Under the pieces are notes generated by a model. The model worked only from the letters and a program-made list of their open reading frames with translations, was not told the origin of the DNA and made no database searches. A DNA stretch of 64,000 bases from a virus, in the IMG/VR virus record IMGVR_UViG_3300031521_000030, positions 1-64,000 of that record; one strand, 5' to 3'. The stretch's first letter is position 1, and the number at the start of each line of letters is the position of its first letter. The translations under genes were made by a program, and so were the position numbers. Below are positions 8,425-16,236 of this stretch, piece by piece.

Positions 8425-8928
8425 ATGAGCACGACGCAAGACCCAAACCAGCAAGCGAAAAAGGACATCCGAAACAAGAAGCGGCGGGAGCAGTATGCTA
8501 AAGACCCCACCTACCAAAAGGAGGTCCGGGCAAGCAACCGCACCCAATACCGTGCGCGGGTTGGAGTAGCCCCTCGCTCATGTGCGGGCAACATTGCAAC
8601 CCTCGCCTCATTTGGCCAAGTCCGGGAGGTGATTCTCGGGCGCAAGAAGGAGCAGCGGCTAACCCTTACGGTGCAAGAGTTTGCAACCGCCATCGAATAC
8701 CACCGCTGGGTCCTCTACCGTTGGCACAGCCGGGGCCAGTTCCCCAAGCCAACCATCCTCCTAGAAGGGCATAAAAAAGGGGCATCCGGTTCCTACGTTT
8801 ACACCCTCCCACAAGCCACCCGGCTCATCACCACTTTGGCCGCCCACCAAGCCGCCAAGATGCACTTTCAGCAAACCGACACGGCAACAATTGAGCAACT
8901 CAATGCCGACATGAAGGGCGAAATTTAA
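8425..8928 (+). CDS. MerR/excisionase-like HTH DNA-binding protein
   Basis: A 167-residue protein. The N-terminal 60 residues are Lys/Arg/Gln-rich. Residues about 85-145 (LTVQEFATAI, HRWVLYRWHSRGQFPKP) fit a MerR/AlpA-type winged helix with the usual W and FPKP pattern. Start 8425 is 11 bases after the helicase stop; the longer frame from 8311 overlaps helicase. It may regulate the replication genes or act as a recombination directionality factor. Function not certain. Confidence 0.78.
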   Translation: MSTTQDPNQQAKKDIRNKKRREQYAKDPTYQKEVRASNRTQYRARVGVAPRSCAGNIATLASFGQVREVILGRKKEQRLTLTVQEFATAIEYHRWVLYRWHSRGQFPKPTILLEGHKKGASGSYVYTLPQATRLITTLAAHQAAKMHFQQTDTATIEQLNADMKGEI

Positions 8929-8955
8929 GCCCCACCAACCAACCAAAGAACACCC

Positions 8956-9336
8956 ATGCCAACAACTATCCCGCCAACCACGGCACGAACCAGAACAAGG
9001 GCCACCGGGTCCATATCCACCTCCCGCGAAACAACGATGTCCGGGGTTGTCATGGATCAGGTGGATAACACCGACCGGGTGGACGCCGGGCTCCTTGAGA
9101 ATTGCCCGCACCCGGCCTATGTCACCGTGAAAGGGGGCCTGACCAAAACCACCCCCATCAAGTTTGAATCCGTCCGCGTGGACGTTTCAATCTGCATGCC
9201 TTGCCTCCCAACCGATGCGGCTATTGAGGAAACCTACACCCATATTTCCGGGACGGTTGACGACCTCATTAACCGGGAACTCGGCGTTGCCCTTGGCATC
9301 CAAACCGGGGCCACGGATCAATTGCCCGTCATCTAA
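8956..9336 (+). CDS. Conserved phage protein upstream of recA, RTR-tagged
   Basis: A 126-residue protein. The N-terminus TTARTRTRATGS is one of the clearest RTR tags. The body contains FESVRVDVSICMPCLP, a pattern I associate with small phage proteins next to UvsX/RecA genes, followed by a helical segment. It lies between the HTH gene and RecA with short gaps. Probably a recombination accessory factor, inferred from context only. Confidence 0.75.
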   Translation: MPTTIPPTTARTRTRATGSISTSRETTMSGVVMDQVDNTDRVDAGLLENCPHPAYVTVKGGLTKTTPIKFESVRVDVSICMPCLPTDAAIEETYTHISGTVDDLINRELGVALGIQTGATDQLPVI

Positions 9337-9357
9337 CCCTCACCCCCTTTTCCAACC

Positions 9358-10707
9358 ATGACAACATCTCCCACGCCGACCATCGCCGTGCGTTCCCGTT
9401 CCCGCGCTCCGGCCACGGCCATCCATATCCCTCCCGTTGAAAAGACGGATATTATTGTCAGTGTCCCATCGGCAAACATCACCCCCGGCCAGCAAGCCAT
9501 ATTGGATGCAGCCTTTGCCAAACCCAAAGCCAAGGGCAAGGCCAAGAAGGGTGAGGCTGCCGAGCCGGTTGATGCAAAGCCGAAAACCGAGTTGGAGGCC
9601 ATCATGGGGGAAATCCGTGATAAGAAGGGGCCGAAAACAGTATTTTTAGGGACTCAATTGCCATTGTTTAATCTTGTCTCAACCGGGGCATTCACTCTCG
9701 ATCTCGCTCTATTGGGCGGGGTTAGTGAGGGCCAATGCGCAATGTTTTACGGTTGGGAGAACAGTGGAAAAACGACTATGCTCCTTCGGGTGGTTGCATC
9801 GTTGCAGCGGAAACACCCCGACAAGGTAGTTGTTTGGGTTGATGCCGAAACAACCCTCGACCGCGATTGGGCGGTTAAGCATGGCGTGGACCTGCAACGC
9901 CTTGTAATCCTCCAACCCGAAAGCGGGGAAGACGCCGTGGACATGATTAAGTCCATGCTCGATACGTGGGAGGTTTGCGGGGTTGTGGTCGATTCCATCC
10001 CCGCCCTTGTCCCCCAAAAGCAAAGCGACCGCTCGGCAGCCGACAATGCGGCCCCGGCGGAACTCGCCCGGCTCGTTGGGTTTATGTGCTCGGACATCCT
10101 CAAGTCATGGGTCAAGGAGCGCAAGCGGGGCCATTGGGTTACCGTTTTGCTGGCCAACCAGTTCCGCAGCAAGATAACGATGTTCGGTGACCCCCGCAGC
10201 ATCCCCGGCGGCAACCAGTTGAAGTATTTGGTGACAACCCGCGTGGAACTCAAAAACAAGGAGGTAGGGGCCAATGAGGCTGCCAAGGGCAAAGACGCCG
10301 ATGCAACCCAAAAGGAGGCTGCCAAGAAGGCCGCCATGGATTGCGTCTCGGTTAATGAGCATACCTTCAAAATTACGAAGGCCAAGTTGACCAGCATCCG
10401 GGCCGGGGAGTTCCAAATGGTGGTTGACCCCGAGCACCCGCTTGGCATGGGCACCTTCCTTGATGCCCCGGTCGTTGTGGCCTTTGCGAAGAAAATGGGC
10501 ATTGTCCAAGGCGGTGGGTCCAGTTGGCGGGTTGAGTGCATCGACGAGTTCGACGGCATGAAATTCGGCAACTTAGCGGCGATTTGCGATGCTCTCTACC
10601 AAGAGCCGGTGGCCTTCCTTGAGTTGAAGCGCCATATCATTGGGCTAACCCGCGAGGCGAAGGGCATGCCCTACCTCCCACCGGACAATCATTTGATCCG
10701 TTGGTAA
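9358..10707 (+). CDS. RecA/UvsX-like recombinase
   Basis: A 449-residue strand-exchange ATPase. Walker A is GWENSGKTT (132-140) and Walker B is VVVDS (about 208-213); the ATP-coupling Gln lies in LLANQFRSK near 265. An extended N-terminus of about 95 residues carries AVRSRSRAP and a Lys/Ala-rich linker, making it longer than typical RecA. It would pair with the SSB, helicase and resolvases encoded around it. Confidence 0.92.
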   Translation: MTTSPTPTIAVRSRSRAPATAIHIPPVEKTDIIVSVPSANITPGQQAILDAAFAKPKAKGKAKKGEAAEPVDAKPKTELEAIMGEIRDKKGPKTVFLGTQLPLFNLVSTGAFTLDLALLGGVSEGQCAMFYGWENSGKTTMLLRVVASLQRKHPDKVVVWVDAETTLDRDWAVKHGVDLQRLVILQPESGEDAVDMIKSMLDTWEVCGVVVDSIPALVPQKQSDRSAADNAAPAELARLVGFMCSDILKSWVKERKRGHWVTVLLANQFRSKITMFGDPRSIPGGNQLKYLVTTRVELKNKEVGANEAAKGKDADATQKEAAKKAAMDCVSVNEHTFKITKAKLTSIRAGEFQMVVDPEHPLGMGTFLDAPVVVAFAKKMGIVQGGGSSWRVECIDEFDGMKFGNLAAICDALYQEPVAFLELKRHIIGLTREAKGMPYLPPDNHLIRW

Positions 10708-10712
10708 CCGCC

Positions 10713-11135
10713 ATGCCCGAGGGCTACGACTTTGTGGCCGAGGGGACCAAAAACCCTCGGCTATGCCAAGTCCGCTACTGCCGCAACACAAGGGCCGGGG
10801 CCAATAAGGTCTGCTCGAAGTGCATGATGCGGCGGTGGCGGGAACGCTACCCGGTCAAAGCGGCCTTTTCCCAACTGAGGAACAGCGCCATGGACCGGAA
10901 GAAACCTTTTGAGCTAACCCTTGAGCAGTTTGTGGATGTGGTTGTGGGGACGGGCTATATGGAGCGCAAGGGGCATGAGGCAAACAGCCTCCATGTTGAC
11001 CGAAAGGACTCTACCAAGGGCTACGTTTATGATAACCTCCAAATCATCACAAATACTCAGAACATTACCAAAGAAAACAAGGAACGCGCAACCCGACGAG
11101 CGGGTAGGCAATTAGCCGACAACGAGCCGTTCTAG
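10713..11135 (+). CDS. Cys-cluster HNH-like (His-Me finger) nuclease
   Basis: A 140-residue protein. The N-terminal zinc knuckle is CQVRYC...CSKC. The C-terminal half has LHVDRKDSTKGYVYDNLQ and N-rich residues, the signature of phage HNH/endonuclease-VII-like proteins. ATG 10713 is five bases after the recA stop; TTG 10701 is less likely. The stop TAG abuts a palindrome copy. It may be a recombination nuclease or a homing-type gene. Confidence 0.75.
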   Translation: MPEGYDFVAEGTKNPRLCQVRYCRNTRAGANKVCSKCMMRRWRERYPVKAAFSQLRNSAMDRKKPFELTLEQFVDVVVGTGYMERKGHEANSLHVDRKDSTKGYVYDNLQIITNTQNITKENKERATRRAGRQLADNEPF

Positions 11136-11149
11136 TGCAACATATTGCA
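11136..11149. repeat. Dispersed palindrome copy 3 (variant)
   Basis: TGCAACATATTGCA, with one mismatched arm position, immediately after the TAG stop at 11133-11135 and four bases before the next ATG. Confidence 0.75.
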
Positions 11150-11152
11150 GCC

Positions 11153-11518
11153 ATGGGATTACGAGAACGAAAAGCCGACAAGCTCCCGAGCAACGCTCAC
11201 CGCCGGGCACCAAAGCAGGAAAAGGAATGTGCCAAGCGCATCGGGGGGACTATAACCCCAAGGAGCGGGGCCGGGGATGTCAAGGGAGATGTCCGCATAA
11301 AGGGCTACGCCCGCATTGAGTGCAAAACCACCCTCCAAAAGAGTTTCTCAATCACCCGCGAATTGGTGCGGAAAATAGAGGAGGCCGCCCTTGCATCCCA
11401 AGGAGAATTGCCCGCCTTTTGCATTGAGTTCCTCAACCCGGATGGTGAACGGGATTGTGAAATAGCCGTGGTCCCTGTCTTCGTTTTGGAGATGCTCGGC
11501 CTACAAAGAACCAGATGA
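11153..11518 (+). CDS. PD-(D/E)XK nuclease / resolvase-like protein
   Basis: A 121-residue small nuclease. The motif pattern is GAGDVKGDVR, then RIECKTT (the E-x-K signature near residue 50), then a helix. Spacing resembles phage Holliday-junction-resolvase-like endonucleases that cut branched DNA. The start is ATG 11153; GTG 11135 would add a palindrome-encoded prefix. Its TGA overlaps the ATG of the HNH gene. The specific substrate is inferred. Confidence 0.75.
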   Translation: MGLRERKADKLPSNAHRRAPKQEKECAKRIGGTITPRSGAGDVKGDVRIKGYARIECKTTLQKSFSITRELVRKIEEAALASQGELPAFCIEFLNPDGERDCEIAVVPVFVLEMLGLQRTR

Positions 11519-12036
11519 AACCACTTCCTATACCCGGCCATGATGGCTACTTCGCTTTTGAGGATGGACGCATAATGGGCCGTAAAGACCACCTCCTTTC
11601 GCCCCACACCAACCGGGCAACCGGCTACCAATCAGTAGGGCTTTACTTCAATGGGCAGAAGGTCTGCCGAAGGGTCAACGTGTTGGTCTGCCTTGCATTC
11701 CATGGCACCAAGCCAACCCCTCTGCACGATGCTGCCCACAACGATGGTAATAAGTTAAACAACCGAGCCGATAACCTTCGGTGGGCCACCAAGCGCGAGA
11801 ACCAAGCTGATCGGGTGGTGCATGGGACAACTTGCCGGGGTTCCCGTAATGGGTTCTCCAAGCTCACCGAACGGGCCGTTGCTACTATACGGGAAGCCTA
11901 TCGGGCAGCTTTGCATGGGCGTGCTCGGGTAGCCCCCGGATTTCGCCAAAGGTTAGCTACCCAACTTGGGGTGAATCCTAGCTGCATCTCAAAGGTAGTG
12001 GCGGGGGAATCATGGGGGGTCCGAAATGCTACTTAG
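11515..12036 (+). CDS. HNH homing endonuclease (NUMOD4-like, HNH, HTH)
   Basis: A 173-residue homing-type nuclease. The N-terminus (GYFAFEDGRIMG) is NUMOD4-like. The HNH core is HDAAHNDGNKLNNRADNLRW with a RENQ box, and a C-terminal HTH (RQRLATQLGVNPSCISKVV) would read the target. It is inserted in the recombination cluster by a 4-nt overlap and, unlike the HNH genes at 3233 and 55458, has no private promoter. Confidence 0.87.
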   Translation: MKPLPIPGHDGYFAFEDGRIMGRKDHLLSPHTNRATGYQSVGLYFNGQKVCRRVNVLVCLAFHGTKPTPLHDAAHNDGNKLNNRADNLRWATKRENQADRVVHGTTCRGSRNGFSKLTERAVATIREAYRAALHGRARVAPGFRQRLATQLGVNPSCISKVVAGESWGVRNAT

Positions 12037-12907
12037 GGGCCTACTCCAACACGCGCACCGGCAAACCGTTACCGCCGGGGTTGCGGCCATCCCGGAAATG
12101 ACCTCCGGGTTTCTAACCAGCATCCTCCACGCGCAAGATGCGGAGATTGATGCAACCCGCATCGGAAGTGATTACATCCATGTTTCCTCCCTGCTTGAGT
12201 TTTGCCCCCGGCGGCACGTTGTAGCCGTCCGCGATGAGATCAATATCTATGAAAGCACCCGGAGTTGTGACCGGGTTCTGTGGGCCATTGGCAAGGGCAT
12301 TGAGGCCCATGTCCGCAAGCAGTTGCTCGCCCGGTTCCAAAACATCGGGTGCGTTGGGGAATGGAGTTGCCCTTGCAAGCGCGTCAAATATGAGGGGATG
12401 TTCAACCCCAACGCCATCTGCGTCCGTTGCGGCCATGTAGCAACCCACTACGATGAGTTCACACTCATAGACCATGAGGCCAAGGTTGCGGGGCACCCGG
12501 ACTTCATATTTATGGCTTCGGGCCGGTTGCATGTCTTGGAAATCAAGTCCATGAACAAGAAGGACTTTGACTTGCTAACCAAGGCGGTGCCTAACCATAT
12601 TTTCCAAGCAAGCTCTTACCGCAAGATGCTGGCAGCGCGGGGGACCGTGCCGGTTGACCCCCACGTAATCATCCTTTACGTTTGCAAGGACTACTCATTC
12701 AAGGGGTCGCCCTACCATGAATTTTCCATTGATGCAACCTCCCCGGAGGTTACGAACTCGCTTGACCTTGCGTGGCAGAATGCCAGAATTGCGAAACAGG
12801 CGCTTGAGGGAAGCCAACTCCCAACCAAACATCCGTCCTGCCTAACACCGTCCTCCCCTATGGCAAGGGGATGTGCGGCTTGCGTGAATTGTTTTTCCAG
12901 AGCGTAG
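12026..12907 (+). CDS. RecB/Cas4-like exonuclease
   Basis: A 293-residue PD-(D/E)XK exonuclease. GHPDF (D159), LEIKS (E172, K174) and QASSY (Q194) form the catalytic core. Cysteines at 60, 115/117, 132/135 and the C-terminal GCAACVNC could bind an Fe-S cluster or zinc, as in Cas4/AddB-like nucleases. No CRISPR is nearby, so a phage recombination or end-processing role is likely. Start 12026 overlaps the HNH stop by 11 nt; ATG 12098 is an equally plausible start. Confidence 0.83.
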   Translation: MLLRGLLQHAHRQTVTAGVAAIPEMTSGFLTSILHAQDAEIDATRIGSDYIHVSSLLEFCPRRHVVAVRDEINIYESTRSCDRVLWAIGKGIEAHVRKQLLARFQNIGCVGEWSCPCKRVKYEGMFNPNAICVRCGHVATHYDEFTLIDHEAKVAGHPDFIFMASGRLHVLEIKSMNKKDFDLLTKAVPNHIFQASSYRKMLAARGTVPVDPHVIILYVCKDYSFKGSPYHEFSIDATSPEVTNSLDLAWQNARIAKQALEGSQLPTKHPSCLTPSSPMARGCAACVNCFSRA

Positions 12908-12911
12908 CATT

Positions 12912-13499
12912 ATGAACATCGGCTTAGACCTCTCCCTTACGGAGACGGGGTGGTATTTTATCGCCCCCGGAATTGAAGAGGGGGGAGTCCTCAAACCCGG
13001 AAAACTCATGGGGGTTGAACGCCTTGCCAATTTGCGGGGCCAACTGTCGGGCCTGATAGCCCGCTGCAACAAGTTGCACCCCATTGAGCGCGTTGTCATA
13101 GAGGGCTACGCTTTCGGGGCCAAGAACAAGCGCGAGGCGATTGGGGAATGGGGTGGGGTTGCCCGCCTATGCCTCGCCGACCATAACCTTTCGGCCTATA
13201 CCGTCCAGCCAACCAGCCTCAAGCAATTCGTCACCGGCAAGGGCAACTCCCAAAAGGATGAGGTAATGCTCCAGATTTACAAGCGGTGGGGCCGGGAGTT
13301 CCGAAACAACAATATCGCCGATGCTTTCGCCTTGGCCGCCGTGGGAGTAGCCATGGGGACAAAGGGCGAATATCATGCTATCTTCCAGCAAGACCCAACG
13401 GCAATCCAAGCGACAGCCGTTGGAAAAGTTGAGCAAATCCTTAAAACAACCCCGAGAACATCGGGGATTGTCCGAGTTAGAACCCGTAATAATCCATGA
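12912..13499 (+). CDS. RuvC-like Holliday junction resolvase
   Basis: A 195-residue protein. GLDLS (D6), VVIEGYAFG (Glu) and NNIADAFALA (C-terminal Asp) match the RuvC/RNase H fold catalytic acids. It would resolve four-way junctions made by the RecA-like protein. The C-terminal tail ends in IVRVRTRNNP, an RTR tag using AGA and CGT codons. It contains a palindrome copy at 13065 read as CNKLH. Confidence 0.88.
   Translation: MNIGLDLSLTETGWYFIAPGIEEGGVLKPGKLMGVERLANLRGQLSGLIARCNKLHPIERVVIEGYAFGAKNKREAIGEWGGVARLCLADHNLSAYTVQPTSLKQFVTGKGNSQKDEVMLQIYKRWGREFRNNNIADAFALAAVGVAMGTKGEYHAIFQQDPTAIQATAVGKVEQILKTTPRTSGIVRVRTRNNP
13065..13078. repeat. Dispersed palindrome copy 4 (AA centre)
   Basis: TGCAACAAGTTGCA inside the RuvC-like gene, in the same reading phase as the copy in the helicase gene. 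Confidence 0.9.
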
Positions 13500-13525
13500 G
13501 ACAAAACGATTCTAGTGAATTGCTC

Positions 13526-13555
13526 TTGCCAATTATGCGGTTAAACGCCTAAAAC
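13526..13555 (+). promoter_or_regulatory. Iterated phage promoter, copy 3
   Basis: TTGCCA 13526-13531, an 18-nt spacer with CGGTTAAACG, then TAAAAC 13550-13555. The -10 is the least typical and is one base further away than in other copies. ATG 13562 follows by six bases. Confidence 0.65.
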
Positions 13556-13561
13556 ATGTCA

Positions 13562-14851
13562 ATGCAAGCCAACGCGGCAAGCAACGCAAACCAAACAAAA
13601 CCAAATACGACAATGAGCACAAACGCATACCAGATCGGTGACCTAGCAACCTTCAAAGCATACGATGCTGAATCCCTCGGCGACAACGAACCCATCTTCC
13701 AACCCGGCCAGCGCCTCAAGTTGATTGCCGCCGGTAAAGAGGACGGCAGTTTCATTGCATGCCTAGAAACCGACGAGAAGGTGCAGGATACTTGCTTCCT
13801 CGACGAACTCGACCTCAAGCCGGTTGCCGAAGTCCCGGTTGCAACGCCAGCCGCAGCCCCGGTAGCCAAGGTTAAGAAGACCGCAGCCAAGAAGGCAGCG
13901 CCAGCCGCAGCAGCCCCCGCAGCGGTAGTTGCCGCCCCGGTCGTAGCCGCACCTGTTGTTGCAGCCCCGGTTGAAACCGCCCCCGTTGCGGTCCCGGCCA
14001 AACCCGTTCGGGCACCCAAAGCGGCCAAGACGGCGCCAGCCGCAGCAGCCCCCGCAGCGGCCCCGGCTGCAACGACTGAAACCCCTGCGGTTATTTCCGG
14101 TGACACGGAAGCGGTTCGCGCAGCATTGGCAACCAGCCATGACGCCCTCGAAGCGGCCCGCGTGTTGGTCACCCGCGCAGACGAAACCTACTTTACCCTC
14201 GGCGGGGTGTTGAACCGTATTGCCGAGCATAAGGACTACCTCACCATCACGGATGCGGGCAACGTGCCTCGCTACCAAGGGGCCACCGCCTTTGAGGATT
14301 ATGTTGAGAAGGACCTCGGGGTTAAGGCCCGCAAGGCCCGCTACCTCATTGCAATTTACAAGCATTTCTCCGTCCTCGGCTTGGACGAGAAACGCCTCAC
14401 AACCATTGGCTGGGCAAAGGCCAAGGAAATCGCCCGCGCAGGTGGCACCATCAAGGACTCCGAGTTGCTGCTCGACTTTGCAACCGGCCACAACATCGAC
14501 GACCTCAAGGCCAAGATTGAGGAAACCAGTGTTTCAGCGGGCGGGGATGGCACCGGCACAAGCGGGGCAAAAGCCAAAAAGGTGGCTTTCAAGTTCGTGT
14601 TTTTCCAAGACAAGGCCGACACCCTCCAAGCCGCCCTCGACACCGCAAAACAGGCCATTGATAGCGAAGACCCCAATGCGGCCCTCGACTATATTATGAC
14701 GGAATGGATGTCCGCACAGGCCGGGGTTGATATGCCCCTTGAGCAGATGCTCGCCTACGTCAACACCAAATACGGCGTGACGGTTGGCGAAGTGGAGGCC
14801 GACGATGTTCAGGCCGTTGAGGTTGCTGAAACCGCTACCGCCACGGCGTAA
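13562..14851 (+). CDS. Ala/Pro-rich protein with DUF3102-like C-terminal domain
   Basis: A 429-residue protein in three parts: a small beta domain (about 20-90), a long Ala/Val/Pro linker (about 95-180) with a 28-bp exact DNA repeat, and a helical domain (about 185-340, DETYFTLGGVLNRIAE and IGWAKAKEIARAGG) like that of phage DUF3102/KorB-type DNA-binding proteins. Start 13562 is chosen because it lies six bases after the -10 and gives the MQA- start seen in other leaderless genes; ATG 13556 is in frame. Its role is probably DNA binding. It opens a new transcription unit. Confidence 0.78.
   Translation: MQANAASNANQTKPNTTMSTNAYQIGDLATFKAYDAESLGDNEPIFQPGQRLKLIAAGKEDGSFIACLETDEKVQDTCFLDELDLKPVAEVPVATPAAAPVAKVKKTAAKKAAPAAAAPAAVVAAPVVAAPVVAAPVETAPVAVPAKPVRAPKAAKTAPAAAAPAAAPAATTETPAVISGDTEAVRAALATSHDALEAARVLVTRADETYFTLGGVLNRIAEHKDYLTITDAGNVPRYQGATAFEDYVEKDLGVKARKARYLIAIYKHFSVLGLDEKRLTTIGWAKAKEIARAGGTIKDSELLLDFATGHNIDDLKAKIEETSVSAGGDGTGTSGAKAKKVAFKFVFFQDKADTLQAALDTAKQAIDSEDPNAALDYIMTEWMSAQAGVDMPLEQMLAYVNTKYGVTVGEVEADDVQAVEVAETATATA
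13898..14060 (+). repeat. 28-bp direct repeat in the Ala/Pro linker
   Basis: An identical 28-bp unit at 13898-13925 and 14033-14060 encodes Ala/Pro runs. Between them VVAAPV units repeat imperfectly. This supports recent linker growth by duplication. Confidence 0.8.
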
Positions 14852-14862
14852 TAATTTCGGGG

Positions 14863-14910
14863 GGTGGTTGGGTGAAACAGCCGGTATAAATTCCGGGCAC
14901 GCCAACCACC
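14863..14910 (+). other. Long-arm hairpin in intergenic leader
   Basis: GGTGGTTGG (14863-14871) pairs perfectly with CCAACCACC (14902-14910), with further GTG/CAC and CCGG/CCGG pairing inside. It sits between two genes, without a T-run, so it may be a leader structure or processing site. Confidence 0.55.
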
Positions 14911-14939
14911 TTCCGACCAACAAAAGCCAACAAACACAA

Positions 14940-15392
14940 ATGAGCGAAACGAACACAGCGGACAAACTCGTAGGAAAGTTTTGCATCTTCTTTGAGCAGG
15001 GATGCCCACGAAACTCCCTCTATTATGAGGAAGCGGCCTATGAAGTGACGGAAGTTGTAGGCACCAAGAAGTTATCCATTCGCCCGGTTGCCTTGCCCCT
15101 CGGCCATGAGGTGAAGGTGCGGACGAGTGCAATCAATGGGGACCACATTGCGGCATGGTTCTCAACCAAGGCAAACGCGGTTCAGGCCCTCCATTTGGTC
15201 CGGGCGTTAAAGCGGCAGGTCAACAACCTCGTAGCCAATGCGGCCTCCGAGATTTCTGCCCTCTTTTACGTGCAGCCGGGCAGCCCATTGCCACCCGTTG
15301 ACCTCGCCGGGGAAGTCCCCGTTGCGGCCCTTAACGGTATTGAAGTCGCGGCCCCAACGGTCGCCAGAACTCGCACAAGAGCGGTTCATTAA
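14940..15392 (+). CDS. Unknown protein with C-terminal RTR tag
   Basis: A 150-residue protein, not recognised. The N-terminal half has a mixed fold with two Cys (GKFCIFFEQGCP), followed by an amphipathic helix (about 65-95). The last residues are TVARTRTRAVH, the tag at the very C-terminus. ATG 14940 is taken; the longer upstream frame overlaps the preceding gene and the hairpin. Confidence 0.72.
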   Translation: MSETNTADKLVGKFCIFFEQGCPRNSLYYEEAAYEVTEVVGTKKLSIRPVALPLGHEVKVRTSAINGDHIAAWFSTKANAVQALHLVRALKRQVNNLVANAASEISALFYVQPGSPLPPVDLAGEVPVAALNGIEVAAPTVARTRTRAVH

Positions 15393-15420
15393 AGTTTGGT
15401 TTGCTTGCGTTGCAAGCGGG

Positions 15421-15453
15421 GGCGGGCCAGTCCCTTGCATGATTTGGCCCGCC
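15421..15453 (+). terminator. GC-rich hairpin, possible terminator/attenuator
   Basis: GGCGGGCCA (15421-15429) pairs perfectly with TGGCCCGCC (15445-15453). A smaller GCTTGC/GCAAGC hairpin lies just upstream at 15403-15417. No proper T-run follows, so termination strength is uncertain. Confidence 0.5.
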
Positions 15454-15495
15454 TTGACCGACACCCACCCCATGCAAGAACTAGGAGACTCCTAT

Positions 15496-15810
15496 ATGCC
15501 AAACGACCAGTATTGCATGCCCACAAGAAGGGTTTGGAGGGAAACAACCCCCGGCGTAACCTTTATGATCTACCTCTTTTTGGGGATGGTCCTTTGCCTT
15601 ACCGGCATCTTTGCAGTTTTTGGGATTATGGCATTCATCCTCGCCATCCCGGCGGCCTTGGTGGAATGGCTTGTTAAACGATTTGACCGAAGCGGCCTAT
15701 GCCCTTATTGTTCCTTCCCGATGGCTGTCCCGGAGGACGAACCCGGTAATGATTGCCCCCGATGCAAGCATAGGGTCCTTCTAATTGGCACACTCCTCAC
15801 TCGCAGTTAG
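15496..15810 (+). CDS. Membrane protein with zinc-ribbon C-terminus
   Basis: A 104-residue protein. Residues about 18-55 form one or two hydrophobic segments (VTFMIYLFLGMVLCLTGIF then a second run). A CPYC...CPRC zinc ribbon follows at about 68-92. ATG 15496 is preceded by AGGAG at a good distance, one of the few clear Shine-Dalgarno sites in the window; ATG 15472 is an alternative. A strong terminator follows. Function unknown. Confidence 0.7.
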   Translation: MPNDQYCMPTRRVWRETTPGVTFMIYLFLGMVLCLTGIFAVFGIMAFILAIPAALVEWLVKRFDRSGLCPYCSFPMAVPEDEPGNDCPRCKHRVLLIGTLLTRS

Positions 15811-15840
15811 CACAAATAAATTTCTCAGGAAAAGGGGATA

Positions 15841-15877
15841 AGCGGTTGGGTTGCTGTCATGGCCCAGCCGCTTTTTT
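15841..15877 (+). terminator. Rho-independent terminator
   Basis: AGCGGTTGGG (15841-15850) pairs with CCCAGCCGCT (15863-15872) with one G-T pair, followed by TTTTTT. It ends the 13.5-15.8 kb unit; a new phage promoter begins 13 bases later. Confidence 0.85.
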
Positions 15878-15889
15878 GTCTCGTTTTTA

Positions 15890-15918
15890 TTGCCAATGAC
15901 AAGGTTAAAGGCTAACCT
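15890..15918 (+). promoter_or_regulatory. Iterated phage promoter, copy 4
   Basis: TTGCCA 15890-15895, 17-nt spacer with AGGTTAA, TAACCT 15913-15918. It is directly downstream of the terminator and upstream of a palindrome copy and the 15949 gene. Confidence 0.75.
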
Positions 15919-15928
15919 CCGAAGTCGC

Positions 15929-15942
15929 TGCAACAAGTTGCA
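15929..15942. repeat. Dispersed palindrome copy 5 (AA centre)
   Basis: TGCAACAAGTTGCA in the short leader between promoter and ATG 15949, where it could act as an operator or RNA hairpin. Confidence 0.9.
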
Positions 15943-15948
15943 GAACCT

Positions 15949-16236
15949 ATGCAAAGACAATTCGCCGAACCAGCCATAGTCAAAGGGGTGCCGATGCCAC
16001 CCCCCAAGTTGCCCCGCAAACCAACCCGGCGGCCAAACCCCCCAAGCCCATGGGTTGCCTTCCTCGGCAAGTTGGGGCCGGGTGATTGCTTCGTGGTTGG
16101 CTACCCCGGTGCGAATGCGGTTAGGGCGGTGGCCCGCAAACTTGGCATCAAGCTGGTTTGGCAAAGGGAGCCAAGGAAGGTGCAGCCCAATGGGTTCCGT
16201 GGCCGCCCATACGAAAGAATGTGGAGGGCAGAATGA
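15949..16236 (+). CDS. Hypothetical basic protein, 95 aa
   Basis: A Pro/Arg-rich N-terminal 35 residues, then a small domain (LGPGDCFVVGYPGANAVRAVARKLGIKL) resembling the small DNA-mimic or HTH-like domains common in phages. The stop overlaps the next ATG. Unknown function. Confidence 0.72.
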   Translation: MQRQFAEPAIVKGVPMPPPKLPRKPTRRPNPPSPWVAFLGKLGPGDCFVVGYPGANAVRAVARKLGIKLVWQREPRKVQPNGFRGRPYERMWRAE

